Source: JAIBJN01 sp963825255 | GTDB lineage: Bacteria > Actinomycetota > Thermoleophilia > Gaiellales > Gaiellaceae | NCBI GenBank assembly: GCA_963825255.1 | Contig: CAWGSF010000009.1 | Location: 558,001-622,000, forward strand | DNA: 64,000 bases | Direction of reading: 5' to 3' | Shown: positions 43,715 to 52,754 of the stretch, piece after piece | How positions within the stretch are numbered: the first letter of the stretch is position 1 | Layout: each line of letters begins with the position of its first letter | Made by a program: the position numbers and the translations under genes | The notes under the pieces: generated by a model | The model's input: only the letters and a program-made list of their open reading frames with translations | Databases searched by the model: none | What the model was told of the DNA's origin: nothing

Positions 43715-44686
43715 ATGGCAGAGGCAGACTCTGCGGCGAAGGCCGCCACGCGGCTCGCGGAGGAGCCCCGGCCGACGGTGAGCCTCATCGTTCCCGTCTA
43801 CAACGAGGCGGGAACCGTCGAGGAGGTGTACCGCCGCGCCACCGCCACCCTCGAGGAGCTGGGGCGGCCGTACGAGATCATCGTCGTCGACGACGGCTCC
43901 CGGGACGGCACGTGGGCGGTCGTGGAAGGCCTGGCCGCGGGCGACTCCGAGCTGAAGGCCGTCCGCTTCAAGCGGAACTTCGGCCAGCATCCGGCGATGC
44001 ACGCCGGCCTCGTGCGGGCCCGCGGGGACATCCTCGTCACGATGGACGCCGACCTCCAGAACGCGCCCGAGGACCTTCCGCGGCTGATCGAGGCGGTCGA
44101 GAACGGCGCCGACGTGGCGAGCGGGCGGCGGGCGGCGCGCGACGACGGCTGGGGGCGGACGATGCCGTCGCGGCTCGTGAACGGGATGCTCCGCGGCTTC
44201 ACGCACGTCGACATCTCCGATTTCGGGTGCGCGTTCAACGCGTACTCCCGCTCGGCGATCGAGCCCGTGCTCGGCCAGATCGGCAAGCAGAAGTTCACGA
44301 AGGCGCTCGTCCTCTCGGCGGGTGCGAGCGTCGTCGAGGTCGACCTCACGCACCAGGCGCGCGCCGACCGGTCGCGCTACTCGCCGTTCCGCCTCGTCCG
44401 GCTCGCCCTCCACGTGCTCGCGGGGTTCTGGCCCCAGCCCATCCAGTGGGCCGGCGTGCTCATCGGGGCGATCTGCGGGCTCCTCACGATCGCGGTCGGC
44501 GTGTGGGGGATCGTCGTCTGGATCGCCCGCGGCGACTTCCCGGGCCTCCTCTTCCTGGGCGGCCTCGTTCTCGGAGTCCTGGCGGTCCAGGGATTCATCC
44601 TCGCGCTCGTCGGGGAGTACCTCGGCCGCATCCAGCGCGACGTGGACGGGCGGCCGCTGTACACGATCGACCAGGAGCTGACGTGA
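43715..44686 (+). CDS. polyprenyl-phosphate glycosyltransferase (ArnC/GtrB-like GT2)
   Basis: A 323-residue protein: GT2 domain with SLIVPVYNEAGTVEEVY, EIIVVDDGSRDGTWAVV, LVTMDADLQNAPEDL and VEVDLTHQARADRSRYSP, followed by two membrane helices (about 240-262 and 275-300) and a short cytosolic tail (GRIQRDVDGRPLY). This is the standard form of undecaprenyl-phosphate sugar synthases that supply GT-C enzymes. It could feed the GT-C-like proteins in this window. TAGCCT lies 7 bases before the ATG. It overlaps the dehydratase gene by GTGA. Confidence 0.9.
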   Translation: MAEADSAAKAATRLAEEPRPTVSLIVPVYNEAGTVEEVYRRATATLEELGRPYEIIVVDDGSRDGTWAVVEGLAAGDSELKAVRFKRNFGQHPAMHAGLVRARGDILVTMDADLQNAPEDLPRLIEAVENGADVASGRRAARDDGWGRTMPSRLVNGMLRGFTHVDISDFGCAFNAYSRSAIEPVLGQIGKQKFTKALVLSAGASVVEVDLTHQARADRSRYSPFRLVRLALHVLAGFWPQPIQWAGVLIGAICGLLTIAVGVWGIVVWIARGDFPGLLFLGGLVLGVLAVQGFILALVGEYLGRIQRDVDGRPLYTIDQELT

Positions 44687-45696
44687 GCAGGAAGCGCATC
44701 CTCGTCACCGGCGGCGCGGGCTTCATCTCGTCGAGCTTCATCAGGCACCTGCTGACGGCCACGCCCCACGAGGTCGTGTCGCTCGACGCGCTCACGTACG
44801 CCGGCAACCTCGACAACCTCACGGACGTGCTCGGGCACGAGCGCCTCTCGTTCGTGCACGGGGACATCCGCGACCACGAGCTCGTCGCCGAGATCGTCCG
44901 GCAGGTCGACGTCATCGTCAACGCCGCCGCCGAGTCGCACGTCGAGAAGTCGATCGCCGAGGGCGCGAGCGAGTTCGTGACGACGAACGTCGAGGGCACG
45001 CAGATCCTCCTCGACGCGATCCGGCGCGACCCGGTGGAGCGCTTCGTCCTCATCTCCTCCAGCGAGGTGTACGGCACGGCCGAGAGCGAGCCCATGGACG
45101 AGGACCACCCGCTGAACCCGCGCAGCCCGTACGCGGCCACGAAGGCCGGCGCCGACCGCCTCGCGTACGCCTACCACGTCACCTACGGGCTGCCGATCGT
45201 GATCCTCCGCCCCTTCAACAACTACGGCCCGTACCAGCACCCCGAGAAGGTGATCCCGCGCTTCATCACGCACGCGCTCGCCGACAGGCCGCTCACCGTC
45301 CACGGCGACGGCCATGCCTCGCGCGACTGGCTCTACGTCGAGGACCACGCCGAGGCGATCGACGCCGTCCTCGCCGCCGACGTCGACGACGTGGCGGGTG
45401 AGATCCTCAACCTCGCCACCGGCGTGGACGTCTCGGTCTCGACGATCGCCGACCTCGTGCTCGACGCGCTCGGAAAGCCCTCGACGCTCAAGGAGCACGT
45501 CCCCGAGCGGCCGGGTCAGGTCGACCGCCACGTCGGCTCGACCGGAAGGGCCGAGCGGGTGCTCGGCTGGCGCGCGTCCACGTCGTTCCAGCGCGGGCTC
45601 GAGCGCACCATCGCGTGGTACGAGCAGAATCCTCTCTGGTGGGAATCAGCCCTTCGAGCGGAACCGACGGCGAGCCCAAGCGCCTTCTCGTCCTAG
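44683..45696 (+). CDS. nucleotide-sugar 4,6-dehydratase/epimerase (extended SDR)
   Basis: A 337-residue extended SDR. The NAD motif GGAGFISSS begins at 10 (a Ser replaces the usual last Gly), DALTYAGNLDNL fits RmlB-like enzymes, and the active site has Tyr150/Lys154 (YAATK). RmlB has Thr-Asp-Glu in the catalytic loop; here it reads SSSEVYG (Ser127-Glu128), as in GDP-mannose dehydratase or ArnA-like enzymes, so dTDP-glucose is not assured as substrate. RPFNNYGPYQHPEKVIPRFI is shared with UDP-GlcNAc-type dehydratases of amino-sugar pathways. The ATP-grasp and DegT genes follow in overlap, supporting synthesis of an amino-deoxy sugar. Confidence 0.85.
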   Translation: MSRKRILVTGGAGFISSSFIRHLLTATPHEVVSLDALTYAGNLDNLTDVLGHERLSFVHGDIRDHELVAEIVRQVDVIVNAAAESHVEKSIAEGASEFVTTNVEGTQILLDAIRRDPVERFVLISSSEVYGTAESEPMDEDHPLNPRSPYAATKAGADRLAYAYHVTYGLPIVILRPFNNYGPYQHPEKVIPRFITHALADRPLTVHGDGHASRDWLYVEDHAEAIDAVLAADVDDVAGEILNLATGVDVSVSTIADLVLDALGKPSTLKEHVPERPGQVDRHVGSTGRAERVLGWRASTSFQRGLERTIAWYEQNPLWWESALRAEPTASPSAFSS

Positions 45697-46859
45697 GAGC
45701 CGGGCCGGGCCAGCTCGGGCTCCACCGCGCCGCGCGGGAGCGGGGGCTCTTCGTCATCTCCTGCGACCGCGACCCGGCGGCCGTCGGATTCGAGTACGCC
45801 GACCGGCGCGCCGTCGTCTCGGTCGAGGACGAGGTGGCGGTCGGCCAGCTCGCGCGCGCCGAGCGCGTCGACGGGATCATCGCCCCCGGGATCGACTGGC
45901 CGGTGGCCATCGCCGCGCGCGTCGCCGCCCACGCCGGGCTCCCGCACCCCGTCCGGCCCGACGCCGCCGTCCTCACCGTCCTCAAGCACCGCCAGCGCGA
46001 GCGGCTGGCGGAGCGCGGCGTCCCGCAGCCCCGGTTCGCGGTGACGAACGTCGTCAAGGAAGGGCTCCCGGTCCCGGCGGTCGTCAAGCCGGTCGACCGG
46101 CAGGGGCAGAAGGGCCTCGGCGTCGTCGCGGAGCGCGACGGGCTCGCGGCCGCGGTCGCGGAGGCCGTGGAGGAGTCGCGGAGTGGGGTCGCCCTCGTCG
46201 AGGAGCTCGTGCCCGGGCCCGAGGTGACCGTGAACGCCTTCTCGATCGGAGGGCGGTTCACCCCGCTGACGGTCACCGACCGCCTGACGGGGGACGGGCC
46301 GGCGTTCGGCGTCGCGCTCGCGCACGCGTGGCCGAGCGCGCACCCGGTGGAGGAGGCGGTCGAGGCCGCGCGCCTCGCGGCCGATGCACTGGGAGTGACC
46401 GACGGGCCCACGTACACGCAGGTCGTCCTCGGCCCCGACGGGGCGCGCGTCATCGAGCTCGCCGCGCGCCTGGGCGGCGGGCACGACGCCGAGGTCTGCC
46501 GGGTCGCCCTCGGAATCGACCTCAACGCGCTCGCGCTCGCGGCCGCGCTGGGCGAGCCCGTCGAGATCCCCGCGCCGAGGCCCTCGGGCGGCGCCTGCGT
46601 CCGCTTCCTCGTCCCCACGCCGGGGACACTCGAGGCAGTCGAGGGCGTCGACGACGCGCTCGCGGTCGACGGCGTCGTGGACGCGCGCGTCTACCGGGCG
46701 CCGGGCTGGCGGTTCGGGCCGCTGCGCCGGGGCAACGACCGGGCCGGCTTCGTCCTCGCCGGCGGCGAGAGCAGAGACGACGCTCTCGCCCGCGCCGACC
46801 GGGCGGCCGCGCTCATCCGCTTCAGGACCGCCGACCATGAAGCTCTCCTCGAGGCGTAA
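45639..46859 (+). CDS. ATP-grasp carboxylate-amine ligase
   Basis: A 406-residue ATP-grasp protein. The N-terminal domain is LLVLGAGPGQLGLHRAARER, the ATP-binding part has VPAVVKPVDRQGQKGLGVVA and ALVEELVPGPEVTVNAFSI, and the Mg-binding end has RVIELAARLGGGHDAEVCRV. It forms an amide or similar bond through an acylphosphate. GTG 45639 is chosen; GTG 45615 is possible. It overlaps the dehydratase by about 58 bases and the aminotransferase by 23, so it is clearly part of the sugar operon. It might attach an amino acid or carboxylate to the amino sugar made by the neighbours; this is inferred from position. Confidence 0.82.
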   Translation: MGISPSSGTDGEPKRLLVLGAGPGQLGLHRAARERGLFVISCDRDPAAVGFEYADRRAVVSVEDEVAVGQLARAERVDGIIAPGIDWPVAIAARVAAHAGLPHPVRPDAAVLTVLKHRQRERLAERGVPQPRFAVTNVVKEGLPVPAVVKPVDRQGQKGLGVVAERDGLAAAVAEAVEESRSGVALVEELVPGPEVTVNAFSIGGRFTPLTVTDRLTGDGPAFGVALAHAWPSAHPVEEAVEAARLAADALGVTDGPTYTQVVLGPDGARVIELAARLGGGHDAEVCRVALGIDLNALALAAALGEPVEIPAPRPSGGACVRFLVPTPGTLEAVEGVDDALAVDGVVDARVYRAPGWRFGPLRRGNDRAGFVLAGGESRDDALARADRAAALIRFRTADHEALLEA

Positions 46860-47971
46860 GACCTTCCTCTCCTTCCAGCCGCCGGCCATCGGCGAGGAGG
46901 AGATCCGGGCGGTGGAGGAGACGCTGCGAAGCGGCTGGCTGACCAGCGGCCCGCGCAGCGAGGAGCTCGAGCGCCGCTTCGCCGAGTACGTGGAGGCGCG
47001 CCACGGGATCGCGCTCGCCTCGGGGACGGCCGCGATGCACCTCTCCCTGATCGCCGCCGGGGTGGGCCCGGGCGACGAGGTCGTCACGAGCCCGATCACG
47101 TGGCCCGCGACCGCGAACGTGATCGTCCACTGCGGCGCGCGGCCGGTCTTCGTCGACGTCCGCGGCGCAGACCTGAACATCGACCCCGACGCCGCGGCCG
47201 CCGCGATCACCGAGCGGACGAAGGCGATCATGCCCGTCGACCTCGCCGGCCAGCCCTCCGACCTCGATCCGATCCTCGCTCTCGGGCTGCCCGGTGATCG
47301 AGGACGCCGCCCACGCGACCGAGTCCGTGTATCGCGGGCGCAAGGTCGGCACGCTCGCGCTCGCGACCTGCTTCTCGCTCTACGCGACGAAGAACGTCGC
47401 CGCGGGCGAGGGCGGGATGGTGACGACGAACGACGACGACGTCGCGGACGCGATCCGCGAGCTGCGGCTCATGCGCCGGGGCGAGGGATCCCTCTACGAC
47501 GTCGCCGTCGCCGGCTTCAAGGCGAACCTCTCCGACGTCCTCGCCGCGGTCGCGCTCTGCCAGCTCGAGAAGATCGAGGAGCACGCGGAGATCCGCCGCC
47601 GGCACGTCGCGGCGTACGACGCCGCCGTCGCCGACCTCCCCGGGATCGAGCCGCTCGCGCGCGACGCGCGCGACCACCACGCGCTGCATCTCTACGTCGT
47701 CCGCATCGACGCCGGGCGCGCCGGCGCGGACCGGGATGCGTACCAGCGCGCGCTCCGGGAGGAGCAGATCGGGACGAGCATCCACTTCCTCCCGGTCCAC
47801 CGACTTACGTACTACCGCGAGCGCTACCCCGACCAGCCGCGCCTTCCGGTCGCCGAGCGAGCGGGCGACGAGGTGCTCTCGCTCCCGCTCTCGCCCGCCC
47901 ATTCCGCCGCCGACATCGAGGACGCCGTCGAGGCTCTCCGGCGCGTGCACGCCCGCTTCACCGGCGCCTGA
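46837..47971 (+). CDS. DegT/DnrJ/EryC1/StrS family sugar aminotransferase, frameshifted
   Basis: About 377 residues after repair of one shift near 47290. It begins with FLSFQPPAIGEEEIRAVEET and GIALASGTAAMHLSLIAAGV. After LALGLP the frame changes to VIEDAAHATESVYRGRKVG (D of the PLP-binding EDAAH), and the PLP lysine is in SLYATKNVAAGEGG (codon at 47390). SIHFLPVHRLTYYRERY is typical of the C-terminal half. The enzyme aminates a 4-keto sugar nucleotide such as the product of the dehydratase two genes upstream. One extra G in GCCCGGTG explains the shift. Confidence 0.9.
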
Positions 47972-47976
47972 GGGCC

Positions 47977-48952
47977 GTGAGCCGCTCCCTCAAGGTCACC
48001 CTCCAGGTCCTCGTCAGCGGCGGGGTGATCGCGTTCCTGCTCTGGCAGATCGACCTGTCGCAGACGGTCGACATCATCCGCTCCAGCCACTGGGGCTACG
48101 TCATCTCGGCCTTCGCGATCTTCGCCGGGACGACCTGGCTGATGGCATGGCGGTGGGACGTGCTCCTGGCGGCGAAGGGGGTGCACGAGCCGTTCTCGTG
48201 GCTCGTGCGCATGTACTTCGTCGGCTACGCCGCGGGGCAGATCCTCCCCACGGCGGTCGGCGGCGACGCGGTGCGGATCTTCGAGCACTCCCGGCGACGT
48301 CCGGGCGTGACCGCGACGGCCGCCGGCGCGGTCGTCATGGAGCGGGTGCTCGGCTCGGCGGGGACGCTCGTGCTCGTCGCCCTGGGCCTCGCGGTCGCCG
48401 CCGGGCGCTACGACGACGTCCGCTTCCTCTTCGTCCTCGAGCTCGCCCTCGTCGCGGCGATGATCGTCCTCGGGCTCCTCCTCTTCTCGCGCCGCCTCGG
48501 TCTGACGCTCGAGAAGCGGCTCTTTCCCCTCGGCCGGCGCATCCGGCTCGAGCGGCCGCTCAAGAGCCTCTACTGGGCGCTCCACGAGTATCGCTCCACA
48601 CCCGGCGCGCTCGCCCTCGTGCTCGGGATCACCGTCGTCTCGCAGCTCCTGCGCGTGATGTCGATCTGGCTCTGCGGCGAGGCCGTCGGGCGCGGACGTG
48701 TCGCCCGTCGTCTACGTCATCCTCGGGCCGCTCCTCTTCCTCGTCCAGATGATCCCGTTCACGCTCAACGGCCTCGGCGTCCGCGAGGCGTTCTTCGTCC
48801 TCTTCCTCGGCCGCTTCGGCGTTCCCGAGGACGTGGCCTTCGCGGCCGGCTTCCTCTTCTACGCAGTCGCCATCGCCACGTGCCTCCCGGGGGCGTTCAT
48901 CCTCCTCTGGAGCAGCGTCCGGCCGTCCGCCCCCGCACAACCCGGCGCGTGA
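47977..48952 (+). CDS. UPF0104/LPG-synthase-type membrane protein, frameshifted
   Basis: About 324 residues after repair of a shift near 48693. It starts KVTLQVLVSGGVIAFLLWQI and carries YAAGQILPTAVGGDAVRIFE, AAGAVVMERVLGSAG and, in the second frame, VYVILGPLLFLVQMIPFTLN with GLGVREAFFVLFL. These match the paralogue at 40983. About eight helices are present. It sits between the aminotransferase and a GT4 in one overlapping run. It probably moves or modifies a lipid-linked intermediate; the exact role of such stand-alone domains is poorly known. Confidence 0.83.
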
Positions 48953-50032
48953 AGGTCACCGTCTTCACGACGTCCTACCCGCGCGGCCCCGACGACTTCG
49001 CGGGGCGGTTCGTGTCCGGGCTCGTGGAGCGGGTGCGCGAGCGGGGGGTCGACGTGGACGTGGTCGCGCCCGGCGACTACAACACCTACGGGCTGTCCTC
49101 GGACGGGGGCGGGATCGTGAGGGCCGCCCGACGCCGGCCGTGGGCGGCGCCCTTCATGCTCTCCTCGATGGCGCGGACGCTGCGGGCGGCCGCCCGGGAC
49201 GCCGACCTCGTCCACGCGCACTGGCTGGCCGGCGGGGCCGTCGCGATGCTCGCCGGCAAGCCGTTCGTCGTCACGCTGCACGGCACGATCTCGGGCGGCG
49301 CGCTCGACGACTTCGAGCTCCTGCGGAAAGCCTCCCGCCCGGCCCGGCTCGTGCTCGACCGCGCGCGGGCGGTCATCTGCGTGTCGGAGGCGCTGACCGA
49401 GGCGGCGCTCCGCGCCGGGGTGAAGCGGGCGGTGTTCATCCCCAACGGCATCGACGTGCCCGCGGAGGTCGGGGAGGAGGCGGAGCCCGCCGAGATCCTC
49501 TACGCAGGGCGTCTCGCGCCCGAGAAGGGCATCGAGGACCTCGCCGCGGCCGCGGGCGGCCTGAACCTCGTCGTCTCCGGGGACGGGCCCCTCCGCGGGC
49601 TCCTGCCCCAGGCGCACGGCTTCATGTCCCGGGAGGAGCTGGAGCGCCGGTACGCGCAGGCGGCGATCGTCGTCTGCCCCTCCCGGAGCGAGGGCTTCGG
49701 GATCGTCTGCGCCGAGGCGATGGCCAACGGGAAGCCGGTGGTCGCGAGCGCGGTCGGCGGCCTCGTGAACCTCGTCGACGACGAGCGCACGGGGCTGCTC
49801 GTGCCGCCGCGCGACCCGGCGGCGCTGCGCGCTGCCCTCGAGCGCCTCCTCGCGGACAAGCCGCTCCGGCTCCGCCTGGGGGCGGCGGGGAGGGAGAAGA
49901 TCGTCGCCGGCTACTCCTGGGAGAAGGTCGCCGAGGAGACCGTGGCCGTCTACGAGGAGGCCCTGCGCGCGCCTCCGTCGAGGAAGCGGCTCGCGTTCAG
50001 GCGGCCGCCGGCGGAGCTACGACGACGAGTTC
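48949..50032 (+). CDS. glycosyltransferase family 4; 3' end uncertain
   Basis: About 350 residues of a GT-B enzyme: VTVFTTSYPRGPDDFAGRFV, LVHAHWLAGGAVAMLAGKPF, AVICVSEALTEAAL, ILYAGRLAPEKGIEDLAAA, VVSGDGPL, and the E-x7-E motif in SRSEGFGIVCAEAMANGKPV. The GTG start overlaps the preceding stop (GTGA). The frame does not stop where the domain ends (about 49985); it runs on into the next gene in the wrong phase, so either a stop was lost to an indel near 50000 or the protein was fused to the methyltransferase. The end given is the point where the methyltransferase ATG begins and is approximate. Confidence 0.82.
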
Positions 50033-50669
50033 ATGGACGTGATGGCCGACGCGTACGAGCAGAAGACCGCGTGGACACGCCTCAGGCTCGCGGCGGTCGA
50101 GGACCTCGTCGAGCCGCACCCGGGCGACCGGGTGCTCGACCTCGGCTGCGCCGCCGGCGCGATCACGCACTTCCTCTCGACGTTCGGATGCGAGCCCGTG
50201 GGCGTCGACGCCGAGCCGGTCGCGATCGAGCATGCCCGCGCGCTCTTCCCCGACCTCCGGTTCGAGGTCGCCGACGTCCGCGACCTGCCCTTCGCGGACG
50301 CGATCCTTCGACAAGGCGGTCGCGGCCGACCTCGTCGAGCACCTCGACGAGCCGACGCTCGCCGGGATGCTCGCGGAGTCCCACCGCGTGCTCCGGCCGG
50401 GCGGGACGCTCTCGATCTACACGCCGAACCCGAAGCACCTGATCGAGCGGCTGAAGGAGCGGGAGCTCCTGCTCGCCCAGAACCCGACGCACATCGGCCT
50501 GCGCACGGCCCCCGAGCTCGTGCGGGCCCTCGAGAGCGCGGGCTTCGTCGTCGACCGCGACGAGTGGCGCGCGAGCCACTTCCCCGTCCTGCGAACCGTC
50601 GAGCGTTCCCTGGGCCGCGGCACCGATTTCTTCCGCTACCGGCTCTGCCTGCGCGCGCGAAACGCCTGA
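50033..50669 (+). CDS. class I SAM-dependent methyltransferase, frameshifted
   Basis: About 211 residues after repair of a shift near 50305. It begins MADAYEQKTAWTRLRLAAVE, with the SAM motif VLDLGCAAGAITHFLS and VGVDAEPVAIEHARALF. After LPFAD the other frame gives SFDKAVAADLVEHLDEP, HRVLRPGGTLSIYTPNPKHL and the stop at 50669. The pattern is that of UbiE/type-11 methyltransferases in glycan clusters. There is no clear ribosome site before the ATG, and the frame is open upstream as SYDDEF, so it may be continuous with the GT4 before it. Confidence 0.82.
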
Positions 50670-50705
50670 CTCAAGCGGCCCTGCGCGGGCGCCGATATCT
50701 CGGAC

Positions 50706-51779
50706 ATGTACGAGGGGAAGACCGTGGCGGTCGTCATCCCCGCCTACGAGGAGGAGCGCCTCGTCGGCGCGACCGTGCGCGGGGTCCCCGCGTTCGTCGA
50801 CCGGATCATCGTCGTCGACGACGCCTCCCGCGACGCCACCGCCGCCAGGGCCGCCGAGGCAGACCCTCGCGTCGAGGTCATCCGCCACGAGCGGAACCTG
50901 GGCGTCGGCGCCGCCATCGTCACCGGCTACAAGCGCGCCCGCGACGAGGCGATCGACGTCACGTGCGTCATGGCGGCCGACAACCAGATGGACCCCGGCG
51001 ACCTGGAGACGCTCGTGCGGGCGGTCGCCACGGGCGAGTGCGACTACGCCAAGGCGAACCGCCTCTTCACCGGCCAGGCCTGGCAGATCATCCCGCGCAC
51101 CCGCTACATCGGGAACGCGATCCTCTCGTTCCTGACGAAGATCGCGTCCGGCTACTGGCACGTCGCCGACTCGCAGTCGGGCTACGCGGCCGTGAGCCTC
51201 GAGACCCTCCGCCTGCTCGACCTCGACCGCCTCTACGCGCGCTACGGCTTCCCGAACGACCTCCTGGTGCACCTGAACGTCTGGAACCGCCGCGTGCGGG
51301 ACTATCCCTCGCGCCCGATCTACGGGGTCGGGGAGCGCAGCGGCATCCGCCTGCGGAGGGTCGTCCCCACGATCTCGTGGCTCCTCCTCAAGGGGTTCTT
51401 CTGGCGCCTGCGGGAGAAGTACGTCATCCGCGACTTCCACCCGCTCGTCCTCTTCTACCTCCTCGGCATGGCGCTCTCGGGCGTCGGCTTCGCGCTCGGC
51501 CTGCTCGAGGTCGCCCTCCGCCTGGCCGGCAACCCGGTGCCCGTGGCGACGATCGTCCTCGTCGCGCTCCTGGTCATCTCGGGCCTCCAGCTCCTCCTCT
51601 TCGCCATGTGGTTCGACATGGAGTCGAACAAGGGCCTGAGCGTCGCCGCCCCGGTCGGCCGCCCGCTCGAGATCCCCGCCGGCGCGCGGGTCATGCTGGT
51701 CTACGAGGGAAGCCAGGAAGCGCCCACCCCGGCAACGACGGCCGCGACCGTCGCCGCCGGCGAGCAGCAGGCTTCCTGA
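50706..51779 (+). CDS. polyprenyl-phosphate glycosyltransferase (GT2) with C-terminal membrane helices
   Basis: A 357-residue protein. The GT2 part has VAVVIPAYEEERLVGATV, RIIVVDDASRDATAARA and VMAADNQMDPGDLETLV (the metal motif reads ADNQ, as in a DPM1-like subgroup), then SQSGYAAVSLETL and RYGFPNDLLVHLNVW. Two membrane helices follow (about 250-275 and 280-305). A Thr/Ala-rich tail ends the protein. It likely makes a lipid-linked monosaccharide. TATCTC stands 4 bases before the ATG, a little closer than at other genes here. It closes the second glycan block. Confidence 0.85.
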   Translation: MYEGKTVAVVIPAYEEERLVGATVRGVPAFVDRIIVVDDASRDATAARAAEADPRVEVIRHERNLGVGAAIVTGYKRARDEAIDVTCVMAADNQMDPGDLETLVRAVATGECDYAKANRLFTGQAWQIIPRTRYIGNAILSFLTKIASGYWHVADSQSGYAAVSLETLRLLDLDRLYARYGFPNDLLVHLNVWNRRVRDYPSRPIYGVGERSGIRLRRVVPTISWLLLKGFFWRLREKYVIRDFHPLVLFYLLGMALSGVGFALGLLEVALRLAGNPVPVATIVLVALLVISGLQLLLFAMWFDMESNKGLSVAAPVGRPLEIPAGARVMLVYEGSQEAPTPATTAATVAAGEQQAS

Positions 51780-51826
51780 CCCGCCAGACTCCGCGCGACA
51801 TCGGACCCGACGGGGAGGAGCGCGGC

Positions 51827-52195
51827 ATGATCGTGAGCGTGTTCGTCAGGCAGCTGAAGGAAGGCCGGACGTTCGCGGAGTTCGTGGAGGCGTGGGAGGC
51901 CGACCGGGGCTTCGGTGTCCCGACGCGCGTCTTCAACGCGCAGAGCTTCGACGACCCGCGGGACGTCATCTCCATCGGCTTCGTCGACGTGAGCGTCGAC
52001 GCGCTGAGAGATGGCCTGGCCTCGGTGGCGGCGCAGGAGCAAGTCCGGCACGAGCGGATCGACACCGTCGTCGAGTCGACGAGCCTCCGCTGCATGTACG
52101 AGCTGCAGGCCGAGCACGACTTCACCTCGGCGCCGGCCGCGATCGAGCCGGGCTCGCCGGAGAGCCTGCTCGCCGGTCTCGTCTCGAGATCGTGA
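51827..52195 (+). CDS. small conserved-looking protein, ferredoxin-like (dimeric alpha/beta barrel) fold suspected
   Basis: A 122-residue protein with a clear ribosome site (GGGGAGGAG) before ATG 51827. It starts MIVSVFVRQLKEGRTFAEFV and continues with EAWEADRGFGVPTRVFNAQS and ISIGFVDVSVDALRDGLASV, a beta-alpha-beta-beta-alpha-beta pattern common in dimeric barrels such as EthD/ABM-like proteins. No catalytic residues stand out and no function is assigned. It meets the convergent DUF1772 gene after 6 bases. Confidence 0.65.
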   Translation: MIVSVFVRQLKEGRTFAEFVEAWEADRGFGVPTRVFNAQSFDDPRDVISIGFVDVSVDALRDGLASVAAQEQVRHERIDTVVESTSLRCMYELQAEHDFTSAPAAIEPGSPESLLAGLVSRS

Positions 52196-52201
52196 GGTGG
52201 A

Positions 52202-52678
52202 TCAGAGCGCCACGAGCGCCGCGAGGAAGAGCCCGAAGGCGGCCAGGGTTGCGAGGAAGCGGATCCAGTTGAGCGCGAAGTAGCGCAGGCGCCCCGCTTC
52301 CCAATCGGCCGGCAATGCCTCGGGATCCCAGGCCAGGATGACGTCGTAGTTCGGCTCCGCGAGGCGGTTGGAGACGAAGAGTGGTCCGGCGATCGTCAGT
52401 GCGAGGCCGATGGCGGTGAGCACGAACGGCGTGCCGCCGGGATCGTCCCCGAGGGCGACGAGAGCCACGATCGGCGACACCACCATTCCGATCACGGCGA
52501 GGTAGTTGAACCACGCCTTCCGCGCGACGGGCAGAAAGTCTCCGAGGAAGAGGCGAAAATCTCGGCCGCTCATCGCCTTGAGCATCGGATGCATGACCAG
52601 GGTGAGCATGGCCGTGAGGCCGGCCCACAGCCCGGAGAACACGACGCAGGCGACGAGCGCCCACTCCTCGAACGTCAT
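52202..52678 (-). CDS. DUF1772 (anthrone oxygenase-like) four-helix membrane protein
   Basis: A 158-residue protein with four hydrophobic helices: ALVACVVFSGLWAGLTAMLT, LAVIGMVVSPIVALVALG, VLTAIGLALTIAGPLFV and a final LATLAAFGLFLAALVAL. HPMLKAMSGRDFRLFLGDF and FVSNRLAEPNYDVILAW fit DUF1772, a family named after fungal anthrone oxygenase whose bacterial members are uncharacterised. The ATG lies just after a repeated CGATGC sequence. It is followed on the same strand direction by no other gene, so it is probably monocistronic. Confidence 0.75.
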   Translation of the reverse strand: MTFEEWALVACVVFSGLWAGLTAMLTLVMHPMLKAMSGRDFRLFLGDFLPVARKAWFNYLAVIGMVVSPIVALVALGDDPGGTPFVLTAIGLALTIAGPLFVSNRLAEPNYDVILAWDPEALPADWEAGRLRYFALNWIRFLATLAAFGLFLAALVAL

Positions 52679-52754
52679 CGTTGCATCGCCGCATCGTTAA
52701 CAGCGGCCGCCGGGCCGCGGTGCGCGGCCCGGCGGCAGGGGCGTGCTCTGTTCT

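Noticed and set aside
46837..50442. A single 1,201-codon protein containing aminotransferase, membrane protein and glycosyltransferase
   Set aside because: The long frame arises because indels remove stops between three normal genes; GTG starts with GTGA overlaps and domain ends mark the true boundaries.
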